Shown: one piece after another, positions 1 through 8,313 of the stretch
Numbering within the stretch: the stretch's first letter is position 1
How the letters are laid out: every line of letters begins with the position of its first letter
NCBI GenBank assembly: GCA_963707465.1
Contig: CAVPQK010000013.1
Span: forward strand, 930,001 to 994,000
DNA length: 64,000 bases
Reading direction: 5' to 3'
From: Bog-159 sp963707465
GTDB taxonomy: Bacteria > Acidobacteriota > Terriglobia > Bryobacterales > Bryobacteraceae
Program-made: the position numbers and the translations under genes
Notes under the pieces: generated by a model
Told to the model about the DNA's origin: nothing
Database searches by the model: none
The model's input: the letters and a program-made list of their open reading frames with translations, nothing else

Positions 1-162
1 GATGCCCGGCGTCAACCGGATCTCCACGTTGATGCCCTCCGGCGTCACTCCGATCAAGGTGGCCTGCAGATACTCATCCAGCCGGTGGGCGCCGGCCGGA
101 GGGGCGCTTGCGAGCCACGCGCACAGCACGACGAACAGCAGGGAAACTCTTCGCAGGTTCAT
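1..162 (-). CDS. Secreted HupE/UreJ-associated protein, N-terminal fragment
   Basis: Only the first 54 residues are in the window; the gene continues past base 1. The N-terminus is a signal peptide (MNLRRVSLLFVVLCAWLASA) followed by AHRLDEYLQATLI. That opening resembles the periplasmic N-terminus of HupE/UreJ-like or nickel/cobalt-exporter-like membrane proteins (family memory, not a search). Its ATG overlaps the TGA of the upstream DUF3500 gene by four bases (ATGA), so the two are probably translationally coupled. Function cannot be fixed from this fragment. Confidence 0.6.
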   Translation of the reverse strand, partial: MNLRRVSLLFVVLCAWLASAPPAGAHRLDEYLQATLIGVTPEGINVEIRLTPGI

Positions 163-1214
163 GGTCTGACAAGCTTCGCGCCGTAATCGTTGGTCGGGTC
201 GCGGTAGATGGTGTGGATGTGATCGAGGTCGCCCTGCTGCGGTGCATACTCGATGATTACCGTTGGCCCCTGGACGCGGTAATACGCCAGGCCTCCGTTC
301 TTTGTCGCTCCGCTCCAGGCGAAATACGTCTTCGGCAGGTTGGCCTTGATTTCCGCCATCTTTGCCGTCGCCGCCTCGTCATTGAGGATGCCGACCCACT
401 CATGCACCACGTCCAGCAGCAGAGCCTGCTGACCCGCGTCTAACTCCGAAGCGGGGATGCCCTCCGGTTGGATCACTTTTCCGTCGGCGCCGGGCCCCAG
501 CACCAGATCGGTCACTCGATAGTCGAGGATTGCGCGCTTTTGCTGCCCGGCGCTGAGCGCATTGATGAGCGCAAAACCCTTGTCGTTTTCGCGGCCCAGC
601 GGCCGAATGGTCTGGCCGTTCAAGGTGTACTTCGCCGGTTGAGCTGCGGGCAAACTGGGGGTCATCACGGTGTGGGGGCCCACAACCGTCACGTTGATGG
701 CCAGATGATGCCCGCCAAATTGAATCATCCACGGCTCGGTCGCCGATGGCGTTCCCAGGAGCGCCATGTAGTATTCATCCAGTCCGAACCGAACGCCTCC
801 GCCAGGCCCGCCGCGACCGCCTCCCGGCCGGCCACCGGTCCGTCCGCCGCCCGCATTCTTCAGCACTTCATCACCGTTCATGATGTCGGTGACCTTCTGG
901 TAGCCCTCGCGGCTCAGGGCCGCGGCGACCAGCGCAAGGGCCGCCTGGCGCTGCCGCGGCGTCATGTCGCCGAAGCGCATCCCATTGCGCTGAAAGATTC
1001 CGCTGGGCAAGTTGGACCAGCCGGTTCTTTGGGTGCTATTGAAGCCGAACGTGCATTGGGTCCGCTCCGCCGCGCTGAGTATCCCCAGGAACGCGTTAGC
1101 CGCCTCGACCACCTTCGCCGTTACGGTTCCGTTCGCCGGGGTTGCGGCCTGGGGAATTGCCGTCGCAGCCAAAGCGAGCGACAGGGCGCTCCATACAGGT
1201 CGACTCATTTGCAT
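159..1214 (-). CDS. DUF3500 family secreted protein
   Basis: This 351-residue protein has a signal peptide (MQMSRPVWSALSLALAATAI). The body has features of the DUF3500 family: WSNLPSGIF and R-x-G-x-R-F-G-D near the start, then FGGHHLAINVTV in the middle and a C-terminal part ending near DHIHTIYRDPTNDYG. A Gly/Arg-rich low-complexity stretch lies near residues 130-145. I chose the start at 1214 because AGGAGG sits eight bases upstream; an open frame continues further upstream without a signal peptide. DUF3500 has no assigned biochemical role known to me. The gene is coupled to the downstream HupE-like gene through an ATGA overlap and is divergent from the acetyltransferase at 1318. Confidence 0.85.
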   Translation of the reverse strand: MQMSRPVWSALSLALAATAIPQAATPANGTVTAKVVEAANAFLGILSAAERTQCTFGFNSTQRTGWSNLPSGIFQRNGMRFGDMTPRQRQAALALVAAALSREGYQKVTDIMNGDEVLKNAGGGRTGGRPGGGRGGPGGGVRFGLDEYYMALLGTPSATEPWMIQFGGHHLAINVTVVGPHTVMTPSLPAAQPAKYTLNGQTIRPLGRENDKGFALINALSAGQQKRAILDYRVTDLVLGPGADGKVIQPEGIPASELDAGQQALLLDVVHEWVGILNDEAATAKMAEIKANLPKTYFAWSGATKNGGLAYYRVQGPTVIIEYAPQQGDLDHIHTIYRDPTNDYGAKLVRP

Positions 1215-1317
1215 AGGGGCGGCCTCCTGATCGACGACTATACCAGCTTTCCTGGACGGTAGCTCCCGCCGAGGTCGAACGGAAATAAACTGAAAGGTAC
1301 TAGGATGCGGCCACCCC

Positions 1318-1827
1318 ATGCAGCCCCCTGATCTCACGATCTCAAGAATCGGACCCGAATCGGATGTCTTGCTCCGGAACTTATCTGAACTCTATTGCCA
1401 CGACATGTCGGAGTGGTTCGAGCTGGATACCGGCGCCGACGGACGCTATTCCTACGACACGGCCTCATTCTGGGCAAAAGGATATGATGCGTACTTGGCT
1501 AAGGTCGGCGACTCGATAGCAGGCTTTGCGCTCATCGGATCGGGCGACGAGTGGCTCGGCGATATTGGCGCACATGACGTTCACGAGTTCTTTGTTATGC
1601 GCAAGTATCGACGCCGTGGCATCGGCCGGAGCATGGCTACTTTTCTCTGGAATGAACGTCCAGGAGATTGGTTGGTCAGAGTATTAGAAGCCAACGCGCC
1701 GGCCATAACTTTTTGGCGGTGTGAGATCTCCATCTACTCCCTTGGCATTTATAGCGAGGAGCAGCGCACCGTCGGTGGACGTCCTTGGAGATTCTTCCGG
1801 TTCGTGTCGGGAGTCCGCCGGAAGTAG
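1318..1827 (+). CDS. GNAT family N-acetyltransferase
   Basis: The 169-residue protein has the GNAT fold signature. The acetyl-CoA pyrophosphate-binding motif A reads FVMRKYRRRGIGRSMA (about residues 91-106), matching the R/Q-x-x-G-x-G/A consensus. It follows a beta strand with EFF. The C-terminal half (ANAPAITFWRCE) corresponds to motif B, where the substrate side chain usually enters. Length is normal for a stand-alone GNAT. The substrate is unknown. It is a single gene, divergent from DUF3500 and convergent with the hydrogenase operon, which ends 12 bases away. Confidence 0.88.
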   Translation: MQPPDLTISRIGPESDVLLRNLSELYCHDMSEWFELDTGADGRYSYDTASFWAKGYDAYLAKVGDSIAGFALIGSGDEWLGDIGAHDVHEFFVMRKYRRRGIGRSMATFLWNERPGDWLVRVLEANAPAITFWRCEISIYSLGIYSEEQRTVGGRPWRFFRFVSGVRRK

Positions 1828-1839
1828 GGGAACAATGCC

Positions 1840-2067
1840 CTAGCCCACCACGCAGCTTCGACCCTGCCAGCCCACCTGAACTACCGCGCCATGCTCCACC
1901 AGGATGGGAACCGCTCGCTGCCCGCCAGTTAGCGCCTTCATGCGTTCGAGGGCGGCGGGGTCGGCCTCGACGTCGTATTCGACAAACTCGCAGCCTCTGG
2001 TTTCGAGCCAGTCCCGCATTTCTCCCGTGTGCGGACAACGCCGGCTGCCGTAGAGCTCATACCTCAT
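1840..2067 (-). CDS. Glutaredoxin-like thiol-disulfide protein
   Basis: This small 75-residue protein has a thioredoxin/glutaredoxin fold: beta strand RYELYGS, active site CPHT in place of the usual CPYC, and the cis-proline region RAVPILV. Only the first active-site Cys is kept, so a monothiol mechanism or Fe-S/thiol handling is more likely than dithiol reduction. It is the last gene of the hydrogenase operon. Its ATG overlaps the TGA of the SIS-domain gene (ATGA). A role in redox maintenance or Fe-S handling for the hydrogenase is inferred from position only. Confidence 0.8.
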   Translation of the reverse strand: MRYELYGSRRCPHTGEMRDWLETRGCEFVEYDVEADPAALERMKALTGGQRAVPILVEHGAVVQVGWQGRSCVVG

Positions 2068-3260
2068 ATTGCGAGCAGGCCAATGGCCTCCACGGTTTCC
2101 CGCAGGATGTGGTAGATGGACGCCTGCACCTCCTGAATGCGGGGGATATAGTCGGAGCGCACGATTAGGGGAAAGTCCGCCAGGTTCCGGCGCAACACTT
2201 CCCCGCCGTCATAACCCAGCAGCGCTACGGTCGTAAGCTTGCGCTTGCGGGCCCCTTCCAGCGCCATGACGATGTTGCGCGATCCGCCGCTGGTCGAAAT
2301 CCCCACGGCCATGTCGCCGGGGCGCGCTTGCGCGATGAGTTGCCGCAGAAAGATGACGTCCGTGCCCACGTCGTTGGCGACGGCAGTGATGTTGGCGGGC
2401 TCGAGAGCCAGCGACACCGCCGGAATGGGCCGGTAACCCTGGGGCGGGCACACGCAGTCGAGCGCCCAATCGTTGGCGTCGGTAGCCGAGCCGCCGTTGC
2501 CAAACAGAATCAGCTTGCCGCCGCGGTGGGCGCATTGCCAGATGGCGTACGCGGTGGCGCCGATGGCTTCGGCCTGCTCCGCAGCCACCTGCGCCCGCAG
2601 TCCGGCGTCGTCCTGCACTTTCATCCGGATGGATTCCGCCACTTCGGCCAGCAGATCCTCCGTCGGCTGCTTCTGTTGTCCCAGGAACGGATAGAGGAAG
2701 CCGGCGTCACCGGTATCGAGGCCCAACTCACGGTGCTCAAGGAACACGTGCACGGTCTCCCACAGCACGTGGTAGAGCATCTCGATCATCTCCTGGTGGA
2801 TGAAGGGGTGGGATGCCAACGCGCCGACGGCATAGTCGCCGTCCAGTCCGGGCAGCGCGCCTGGCAAAGCAAAAGTCATGGCCCCCCGCGCCCGCGCCAC
2901 TTCCAGCGCCGGCCACACTTCAGGATCGCCTTCCGGCGGACCGAAGCCCATCACCATATCGTCGGCGCACAGCAGGGCTTCCAGCCAGGGCCGGAAAAGC
3001 AGCGACAGATCGAGCGCCGGCAGAGCGCGCTTTCCCACGATCACCGGGTGGACGAATTCCACCGAGACGTGCTGCGCATCGGTCGCGTAAGGCCCGCGCC
3101 CGAAAGCCAGCAAACGGCCCCCGCGCAGGAAGCGCTCCGCCATCTCACGGGAGGCTTGCGCCAGGCGGGGCGCCTCGCGCGCGAAGAACTCCGTACAAAG
3201 CCGGTTACGCTCGAGCAACCCGTCTGCGACGCACTTGGCCAAATCACACGTAGCGGTCAT
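2064..3260 (-). CDS. Double SIS-domain protein (GmhA-like)
   Basis: This 398-residue protein has two sugar-isomerase (SIS) domains. The N-terminal one has GGRLLAFGRGPYATDAQHVS (about residues 48-67). The C-terminal one has GGKLILFGNGGSATDANDWA and GISTSGGSRNI, typical of GmhA phosphoheptose isomerases. Similar SIS proteins are found in other group 1h hydrogenase clusters, where they are often annotated as phosphoheptose isomerase although the role is unknown. I chose ATG 3260 because AGGA lies nine bases upstream; a TTG at 3278 is also in frame. It follows hypE directly and is coupled to the glutaredoxin gene. A maturation or assembly role, rather than sugar metabolism, is inferred from context. 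Confidence 0.85.
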   Translation of the reverse strand: MTATCDLAKCVADGLLERNRLCTEFFAREAPRLAQASREMAERFLRGGRLLAFGRGPYATDAQHVSVEFVHPVIVGKRALPALDLSLLFRPWLEALLCADDMVMGFGPPEGDPEVWPALEVARARGAMTFALPGALPGLDGDYAVGALASHPFIHQEMIEMLYHVLWETVHVFLEHRELGLDTGDAGFLYPFLGQQKQPTEDLLAEVAESIRMKVQDDAGLRAQVAAEQAEAIGATAYAIWQCAHRGGKLILFGNGGSATDANDWALDCVCPPQGYRPIPAVSLALEPANITAVANDVGTDVIFLRQLIAQARPGDMAVGISTSGGSRNIVMALEGARKRKLTTVALLGYDGGEVLRRNLADFPLIVRSDYIPRIQEVQASIYHILRETVEAIGLLAI

Positions 3261-3271
3261 GCGGGATAATC

Positions 3272-4309
3272 CTAACAAATGCGCGGCAGGGGGTCTCCCA
3301 CCAGCATGTCGATAACGCGTGTGCCGCCGTACAAAGTCGAGACCAGCACCGTGCCCTCAGGCTGCGCGCGCACTTCGCCGATCAGGGCCGCCGCGCTACC
3401 GCCCGGCGCGGCCTGCAGAGCGGCCAGCGCGGCATCCGCGAATTCCGGTGCGACAACGGCCAGAAACTGCCCTTCGTTGGCGATGTGCATCGGCTCGAGG
3501 CCCAGCAATTCGCAAGCTCCGCGCACGCTATCGTGAATGGGGATGCGTTCCTCGGCGAGACAGATTCCCAGGCCGCAATCGATCGCCAATTCGTTCAGCG
3601 AAGTGGCCACTCCGCCGCGGGTCGGATCGCGCATCCAGCGGATGCCGGGCGCGGCCACCGCGGCGATGGCTTCCACCATGGGAAGCACCGGCCGCGTATC
3701 GGAACAGATCTCGGCTTCAAGGTCCAACTCTCCCCTGGCCAACAAAATGGTGATGCCATGGTCGCCGATCGGTCCGGAGAGCAGAATCCGATCGCCGGGA
3801 CGGACGGATCGCGGCGACAGCTCCAGGCCCGGAATCAACCGGCCGATGCCGCAACTGCTGATGTACATGCGATCGGCTTTGCCGTGCTCAACCACTTTCG
3901 TGTCGCCCCCGGCGATGACCACGCCGGCCCGGTGCGCGGCCGCCGCCATGGCGCGCACTTCCTGCTCCAGGATCTCGGTGGGCAGTCCGGCCTCGAGTAT
4001 ATACGTGACCACCAGCGTTTCCGCGCGCGCGCCCGATACGGCCAGATCGTTCACGGTCCCGTTGACCGCCAGTTCGCCGATGGAGCCGCCGGGAAAGCGC
4101 AAAGGCTTCACCACGAAGCTATCGGTTGTGATGGCCAGGCGCGTGCCATTCATCCGCACGTAGGCGGCGTCGCCTAAGGGTTCGCCTGACGGCTCGCCGA
4201 GCAAGGGCACGATCAGGCCTTCGACAAGCCTGCGGCTGGCTTTGCCGCCCGCGCCATGCGCCATCTCGATCTGCGTGTCGCGAAAGCGGATCTTGGGAGC
4301 AGCCTGCAT
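3272..4309 (-). CDS. hypE: Hydrogenase maturation factor HypE
   Basis: HypE dehydrates the thiocarboxamide on its own C-terminal Cys to a thiocyanate, giving the CN ligands of the NiFe active site. The 345-residue protein has the family N-terminus (EMAHGAGGKASRRLVEGLI), the ATP-binding segment VVIAGGDTKVVEHGKADRM, the RDPTRGGVATSLNE motif, and the diagnostic C-terminus PRIC with the modified cysteine last. It sits between hypD (13-base gap) and the SIS gene in the hydrogenase operon. hypF, which makes the carbamoyl donor, is not in this window. Confidence 0.97.
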   Translation of the reverse strand: MQAAPKIRFRDTQIEMAHGAGGKASRRLVEGLIVPLLGEPSGEPLGDAAYVRMNGTRLAITTDSFVVKPLRFPGGSIGELAVNGTVNDLAVSGARAETLVVTYILEAGLPTEILEQEVRAMAAAAHRAGVVIAGGDTKVVEHGKADRMYISSCGIGRLIPGLELSPRSVRPGDRILLSGPIGDHGITILLARGELDLEAEICSDTRPVLPMVEAIAAVAAPGIRWMRDPTRGGVATSLNELAIDCGLGICLAEERIPIHDSVRGACELLGLEPMHIANEGQFLAVVAPEFADAALAALQAAPGGSAAALIGEVRAQPEGTVLVSTLYGGTRVIDMLVGDPLPRIC

Positions 4310-4322
4310 GCCTATCCCGATT

Positions 4323-5462
4323 TCAGACCGTCATGGCCGGCGCGGGCAACGGGTTCACCAGCGCGGCCTTGCGGTGCTCATAATTATAGTACGCTGCGCA
4401 CGAGCCTTCCGAGGAGACCATCAGCGCGCCCACGGGACGCTCCGGCGTGCATTCGTTGCCGAAAAGCTTGCACTGGGCCGGTTTCAATACGCCCTTCAGC
4501 ACCTCGCCGCATTGGGCGGCCTTCGGATCGGTCACGCGGACGCCGGGAATGTGGAAGCGCTGTTCGGCGTCGAATTCCGCGAAGCTGTCGCGCAGGCGCA
4601 GCGCCGATTGCGAGATGAAACCCATCCCGCGCCATTCGAAGTAAGGACGCAACTGGAAAACCTCGGCCATGGCCTTCAACGCGGCGCGATTCCCCTCCCA
4701 GGGAACTACGCGCTTGTACTGGTTTTCGACCTCCACTCGCCCCTCCCGCAACTGCCGCAGCAGCATCACGATGGATTCCAGCATGTCCAGAGGCTCAAAG
4801 CCGGAGACCACGATAGGTTTGCCCTCGTGGCTCGCGATCCACTCATAAGGCCGGCAGCCGATGACGGTCGACACGTGGCCCGGCCCGATGAACGCGTCCA
4901 GGCGCATGTCGGGCGAGTCCAGAATGGCGCGAATGGCCGGGATGATGGTCACGTGGTTGCAGAATACGGAGAAGTTTCGAATTCCCTGGGCGCGGGCGCG
5001 CATCAAAGTGAGCGCGGTGGACGGAGCGGTGGTCTCGAACCCGATGGCGAAGAACATGACGTGCCGATCGGGATTCGCTTGCGCCAGCTTGAGCGCGTCG
5101 GCTGGGGAATACACGATACGCACGTCGGCCCCGCGCGCTTTGTATTCGAGTGGGCTGCCAAGCGTGCCGGGCACCCGCATCATGTCGCCGAAGGCGGTGA
5201 AGATCACATTGGGATCTTCAGTCATGGACAAACCGTCGTCGATGCGGCCCATGGGCAGCACGCACACCGGGCAACCAGGGCCGTGAATGAGTTCGATGTT
5301 GGAGGGCAGCAGGTCTTTCAGGCCGAAGCGATAGATCGCATGCGTGTGGCCCCCGCAGACCTCCATGAGCCGGTAATGGCGCTGGGGATCGGCCAGGCGG
5401 CGGATCTCCTGAGCGGCCTTGGAGATCAGTTCGGGCTGGCGGAATTCATCGACAAATTGCAT
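4323..5462 (-). CDS. hypD: Hydrogenase maturation factor HypD
   Basis: HypD carries a [4Fe-4S] cluster and, with HypC, forms the scaffold on which Fe(CN)2CO is assembled. The 379-residue sequence shows MEVCGGHTHAIYRFGLKDLL near the N-terminus, the redox dithiol region HGPGCPVCVLP, GFETTAPSTALT, FCNHVTIIPAI and IGPGHVSTVIG, plus a Cys-rich C-terminal part (AAQCGEV, AQCKLFGNECTPERPVGA) for the cluster. Length and order of motifs are normal. It begins two bases after the hypC stop, consistent with co-translation. Confidence 0.98.
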   Translation of the reverse strand: MQFVDEFRQPELISKAAQEIRRLADPQRHYRLMEVCGGHTHAIYRFGLKDLLPSNIELIHGPGCPVCVLPMGRIDDGLSMTEDPNVIFTAFGDMMRVPGTLGSPLEYKARGADVRIVYSPADALKLAQANPDRHVMFFAIGFETTAPSTALTLMRARAQGIRNFSVFCNHVTIIPAIRAILDSPDMRLDAFIGPGHVSTVIGCRPYEWIASHEGKPIVVSGFEPLDMLESIVMLLRQLREGRVEVENQYKRVVPWEGNRAALKAMAEVFQLRPYFEWRGMGFISQSALRLRDSFAEFDAEQRFHIPGVRVTDPKAAQCGEVLKGVLKPAQCKLFGNECTPERPVGALMVSSEGSCAAYYNYEHRKAALVNPLPAPAMTV

Positions 5463-5464
5463 GG

Positions 5465-5764
5465 CTAACCGCTCCCTGACGGTCGCGGCTCGGTATCACC
5501 CAGACCGTATCCTTCGATTTCCTGCATGGCCGCTTCGTCTTCTCCGAGCATGGCGAGCACGCGCATCTGATCGGCCGCGTCTTTTTCGCTGATTTTACTC
5601 ATGGCGAAGCCTACGTGGATCAGGACCCAATCGCCCGCCTTGGCCGGATCGTCATCCAGCAGGCCTACATCGATCTTGCGCCGGACGCCCGACACCTCGA
5701 CCAGGGCCAAATTCTCGCGTTCCGGCAGGATCTCGACGATTCGTCCGGGGATAGCCAGGCACAT
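5465..5764 (-). CDS. hypC: Hydrogenase maturation chaperone HypC
   Basis: The 99-residue protein starts with MCLAIPGRIVEI, where Cys2 binds the Fe(CN)2CO unit. The conserved core GDWVLIHVGFAMSKISEKDA is present. HypC works with HypD and delivers the Fe unit to the large subunit. The final residues (EPRPSGSG) are encoded by a dispersed repeat, copies of which also lie at 20563 and 63219, so the tail is probably an add-on and not part of the ancestral protein. Five bases separate it from the upstream yceI-like gene. Confidence 0.96.
   Translation of the reverse strand: MCLAIPGRIVEILPERENLALVEVSGVRRKIDVGLLDDDPAKAGDWVLIHVGFAMSKISEKDAADQMRVLAMLGEDEAAMQEIEGYGLGDTEPRPSGSG
5468..5493. repeat. REP-like repeat in the hypC 3' end
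   Basis: On the minus strand this reads CGAGCCGCGACCGTCAGGGA followed by GCGGT. The core CGCGACCGTCAGGGAGCG also occurs at 63219-63242, and with one change (C to G) at 20563-20588. The CCG/CGG ends can pair into a short stem. It supplies the last eight codons of hypC. Confidence 0.75.
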
Positions 5765-5769
5765 GTGGT

Positions 5770-6336
5770 TTACTCCGTCCTCTTGCGCGCCACGATGTCG
5801 AAGCTGAACTTCAACTCATCCTTCATTTTAAGCGCTCCACCGAGGGCCGATGCCAACTTGATCTGGTAGTCGGTCTGCCGGATCGTAAAATCGCCAAACG
5901 CGCGCAGCATCTCGCCGGTAACGGCCAACTGCGCCGTCACCTGCTCCCGGCGGGTCACACCGTGGAGCGTCAGGTTGCCGTCGATCATGACGCGGCCTCC
6001 CGGGTTTGGCGTGACGGCGGCGCTTTCGTAGACAATCTCGGGATATTTGTCTATCTCCAGGACGTCATCGCGCATGGCGCGTTGGATCTCGCGCCGATCC
6101 TTGTCGCTCATATCATTCTGAACGGCCAGAGACGCTGTACGAATGGTCACCCGCAAGGCGGCTTTTTGAGGCTCCCCGGGGTCCCAGTGCGCTTCTCCCG
6201 CGAAGTCCGGGATAGCGACAATAGGGTTGTGTCCTAGCCCGGAAAGCAATCCGCCCGCGACGCCGCGGACAGTAAACCGGCTCACTCCGGACTCGATCAG
6301 ATAGTCGGCTTTGGTAGCCTCCGTAGTCTCTGTCAT
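5770..6336 (-). CDS. YceI-family lipid/isoprenoid-binding protein, cytoplasmic form
   Basis: The 188-residue protein has the YceI lipocalin-like pattern: YLIESGVSRFTVRGVAGG, LSGLGHNPIVA, KYPEIVYES, MIDGNLTLHGVTRREQV and DFTIRQTDYQIKLASALGG. YceI proteins bind polyisoprenoids or quinone-like lipids in a beta barrel. Most are periplasmic, but this one has no signal peptide. Lying inside an operon for a cytoplasmic hydrogenase, it is a plausible carrier of a quinone tail between enzyme and membrane; that is inference. It follows the small membrane-protein gene by four bases and precedes hypC by five. Confidence 0.85.
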   Translation of the reverse strand: MTETTEATKADYLIESGVSRFTVRGVAGGLLSGLGHNPIVAIPDFAGEAHWDPGEPQKAALRVTIRTASLAVQNDMSDKDRREIQRAMRDDVLEIDKYPEIVYESAAVTPNPGGRVMIDGNLTLHGVTRREQVTAQLAVTGEMLRAFGDFTIRQTDYQIKLASALGGALKMKDELKFSFDIVARKRTE

Positions 6337-6340
6337 TCGG

Positions 6341-6553
6341 TCACATATTCCTCAGCTTCATGTACTTCTCGAGGTCCGGCACAGCGGCTTGCAACAGATT
6401 CAGGCCACCCATCCCGGTCTGCGCCATCAATCGCCGCACGATCGGGCTTGACAGAATCAATCCCGCGCCGAAGATTACCAGTGCCACCCCGGAGAGCATA
6501 AACAATGTGTCTCGCGACTCTGCTGCGTCTTGTAAGTGCTGTGTATTTTCCAT
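6341..6553 (-). CDS. Small single-span membrane protein of the hydrogenase operon
   Basis: This 70-residue protein has a soluble N-terminus, one hydrophobic segment (TLFMLSGVALVIFGAGLIL, about residues 16-34), then RR and an amphipathic C-terminus ending AVPDLEKYMKLRNM. The charge pattern suggests a cytoplasmic C-terminus. The ending resembles the tails of small proteins (DUF6893-like) in actinobacterial hydrogenase clusters; this is recall, not a search. AAAGGAG ten bases upstream supports the start. It may anchor the hydrogenase or an electron acceptor to the membrane. Confidence 0.8.
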   Translation of the reverse strand: MENTQHLQDAAESRDTLFMLSGVALVIFGAGLILSSPIVRRLMAQTGMGGLNLLQAAVPDLEKYMKLRNM

Positions 6554-6581
6554 GCGAATTTGTCTCCTTTCGAACCTTTTC

Positions 6582-7100
6582 TTACGCCACGACCTCCAAC
6601 TCGCGATCCTCGGCAGCCTTTGCGATCAGAGATTCGATGATGCCGATGGCGCCGTCTACCGCCGATGCTACCGGATCGCTGAGCCCCATGGCGCCCTCCA
6701 ATTCGTCGCCCAGGGTGGCCGGCTCGCACCCAACCACCAGCACACGTCGAGGCCGTCCACCCATGGCCCGCACCATGTCCAGCACGCGCATGGGGTTCAT
6801 ACCATGCGCGTCCATCGGGAAGGCTTGGGGCACATCGCCGTCCGCGGCAGGCAGTTCCGGCTCCAGGACATATAGCGTACCTGGGGCTTCACCCCGCTGA
6901 ACCGCATCCACCAGGATGACCAAGTCATAGTCATTGAGCAACGCATAGGCCAGGTCCAGGCCGCGAACCCCATAGTCGACCACGCGCACGGAATCCGGCA
7001 GCGCGCGGCGCGACAGCCGATTGACTGCCTCGACTCCGAACGCGTCGTCGCCCAGGAAAACATTCCCGATGCCGGCGACCAGGATGCGCGGCGTGCTCAT
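6582..7100 (-). CDS. NiFe-hydrogenase maturation endopeptidase (HybD/HoxM family)
   Basis: The 172-residue protease trims the C-terminal tail of the large subunit after Ni insertion. The N-terminus ILVAGIGNVFLGDDAFGVE is the family signature with an acidic Ni ligand. A second acidic ligand is in LVILVDAV and the His in AFPMDAHGMNP. The start at 7100 is fixed by that N-terminus and a four-base ATGA overlap with the upstream gene; the open frame extends further but is not family-like. Its expected substrate is the large subunit at 10239-12035, whose tail after DPCLPCGVH is 21 residues. Confidence 0.95.
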   Translation of the reverse strand: MSTPRILVAGIGNVFLGDDAFGVEAVNRLSRRALPDSVRVVDYGVRGLDLAYALLNDYDLVILVDAVQRGEAPGTLYVLEPELPAADGDVPQAFPMDAHGMNPMRVLDMVRAMGGRPRRVLVVGCEPATLGDELEGAMGLSDPVASAVDGAIGIIESLIAKAAEDRELEVVA

Positions 7101-7396
7101 TTCGCGGGCTCTACCTCCTCCGGATCGAAAAAGAACCGGTGGCCCGGCTGGCGCAGCATTCCCATATCCCTCCCCGGGTCCTCCTCCAGCACCACCGCGA
7201 AATGGAATTTGCCTTCGTAATCCTGCTCGATCGATTCGATAATGGCGATTTTTCCCGCCAGCGCCAGATCGAAGACGTCTCCCCCACTCCGCGGGCGCAG
7301 CCGGACGCGAGAACCAGCCCTGAGTTCCACGCCGCCGACCGGCAGGCATTCCACCGGGCTCTTGTCCTCGAGCAGTTGCCATTCCCACTGGTTCAC
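7097..7396 (-). CDS. Uncharacterised 99-residue hydrogenase-operon protein
   Basis: This small acidic, probably beta-rich protein has the stretches LRAGSRVRLRPRSGGDVFD and AIIESIEQDYEGKFHFAVVL, then PGHRFFFDPEEVEP. The first part looks like an SH3-like barrel (GSRVRLRP). It has no cysteine cluster, signal or membrane segment. GTG start and TGA stop overlap with both neighbours (GTGA upstream, ATGA downstream), so it is tightly coupled to the 306-residue protein and the protease. I recall similar small proteins in other group 1h clusters but no known function. Confidence 0.75.
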   Translation of the reverse strand: MNQWEWQLLEDKSPVECLPVGGVELRAGSRVRLRPRSGGDVFDLALAGKIAIIESIEQDYEGKFHFAVVLEEDPGRDMGMLRQPGHRFFFDPEEVEPAK

Positions 7397-8313
7397 CGCG
7401 CGTCCTCCACCGGCCGTAGTCCACGTAACGCGCCGTGCAGTTTCATGAAATGCTCCTCGGGCAGCATCTCGGTTCTTTCCAGGATGCGGCGGGCGCGCTC
7501 GTCGCCATTACGGACTTCCTGCTTCTCCTCCTCCGTCAGAGTCATGATGCGCAGCATCAGGATCTCGTCGATCTCCGTTCCGTCAAACAAGTCGCCGGGG
7601 CTCTCCTGCGCGATCTGCGGGTAATCGTAGAGAATGATCGGCGAAGACAGCATGAAGGCGCGTTGTCCGGATTCGCCGGCCAGGACGGGCCAGGTGCCGG
7701 TGTTTTGACACGTGGAAGCGGCTTCCCGAAGCTGCTCGGGAGGATCGAGAAGCGACACGAACTCGCCATCCCGCACATGCAGGATGGTGTGCGCCGCCGC
7801 CAGCGAATAAGGCAAAGCTTCGTCCCGGCTGAATCCCTCCGGACACTCGAGCGGTGTCTGGTTCGCCACACTCACCGCCAGCTGGTACAGGCCTTCGTCG
7901 AGTAGCTGGGCGGTCACGGTCACTGTGCCTTCAATGCAGCCGCCGGCGCTCGAATCCATCGAAAACTGGAACTGCTCCACCCGCGCGTGGGACGCCAGAT
8001 CGCTCAGACCACAGCCGCCCAGGCTCACCTCCCGTTCCATGGCGCTCTGCCACGATTCCGGCGCCGCACCTGGCATCACTTGCAGGAATCGCACCCTCAC
8101 ATCGAGGGCGGTGCGCGGACTTCCACATACCAGGCACTCGGTGCGCATGATCGACGCCTCCGTACCGGATTGTGTGGCGCAATAGGCCGGTGGAACCAGA
8201 ACGCCGAAGTTGAAGCGCCTCCGATTCTTCACCGCCGAGGGCCGGTACGGGTACAGCATGTAGCCCTCGTAGAGCACCGCGTTAGCGATGCGATCGACCA
8301 GTTCGGCGCTCAC
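7393..8313 (-). CDS. Uncharacterised 306-residue hydrogenase-operon protein
   Basis: No recognised catalytic domain. The N-terminus (ELVDRIANAVLYEGYMLYPY) and a middle part with CLVCGSP and scattered Cys residues are visible; the C-terminus is charged and helical (TLTEEEKQEVRNGDERARRI). The real start is probably the GTG at 8313, which overlaps the TGA of the DUF6084 gene (GTGA); the frame is open further upstream into that gene. A homologue appears to accompany DUF5947 and DUF6084 in other group 1h clusters (recall). A maturation or assembly role is inferred from synteny only. Confidence 0.75.
   Translation of the reverse strand: MSAELVDRIANAVLYEGYMLYPYRPSAVKNRRRFNFGVLVPPAYCATQSGTEASIMRTECLVCGSPRTALDVRVRFLQVMPGAAPESWQSAMEREVSLGGCGLSDLASHARVEQFQFSMDSSAGGCIEGTVTVTAQLLDEGLYQLAVSVANQTPLECPEGFSRDEALPYSLAAAHTILHVRDGEFVSLLDPPEQLREAASTCQNTGTWPVLAGESGQRAFMLSSPIILYDYPQIAQESPGDLFDGTEIDEILMLRIMTLTEEEKQEVRNGDERARRILERTEMLPEEHFMKLHGALRGLRPVEDAR

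Noticed and set aside
4242..5468. 408-codon plus-strand frame opposite hypD
   Set aside because: HypD on the other strand has all family motifs; this frame has none.
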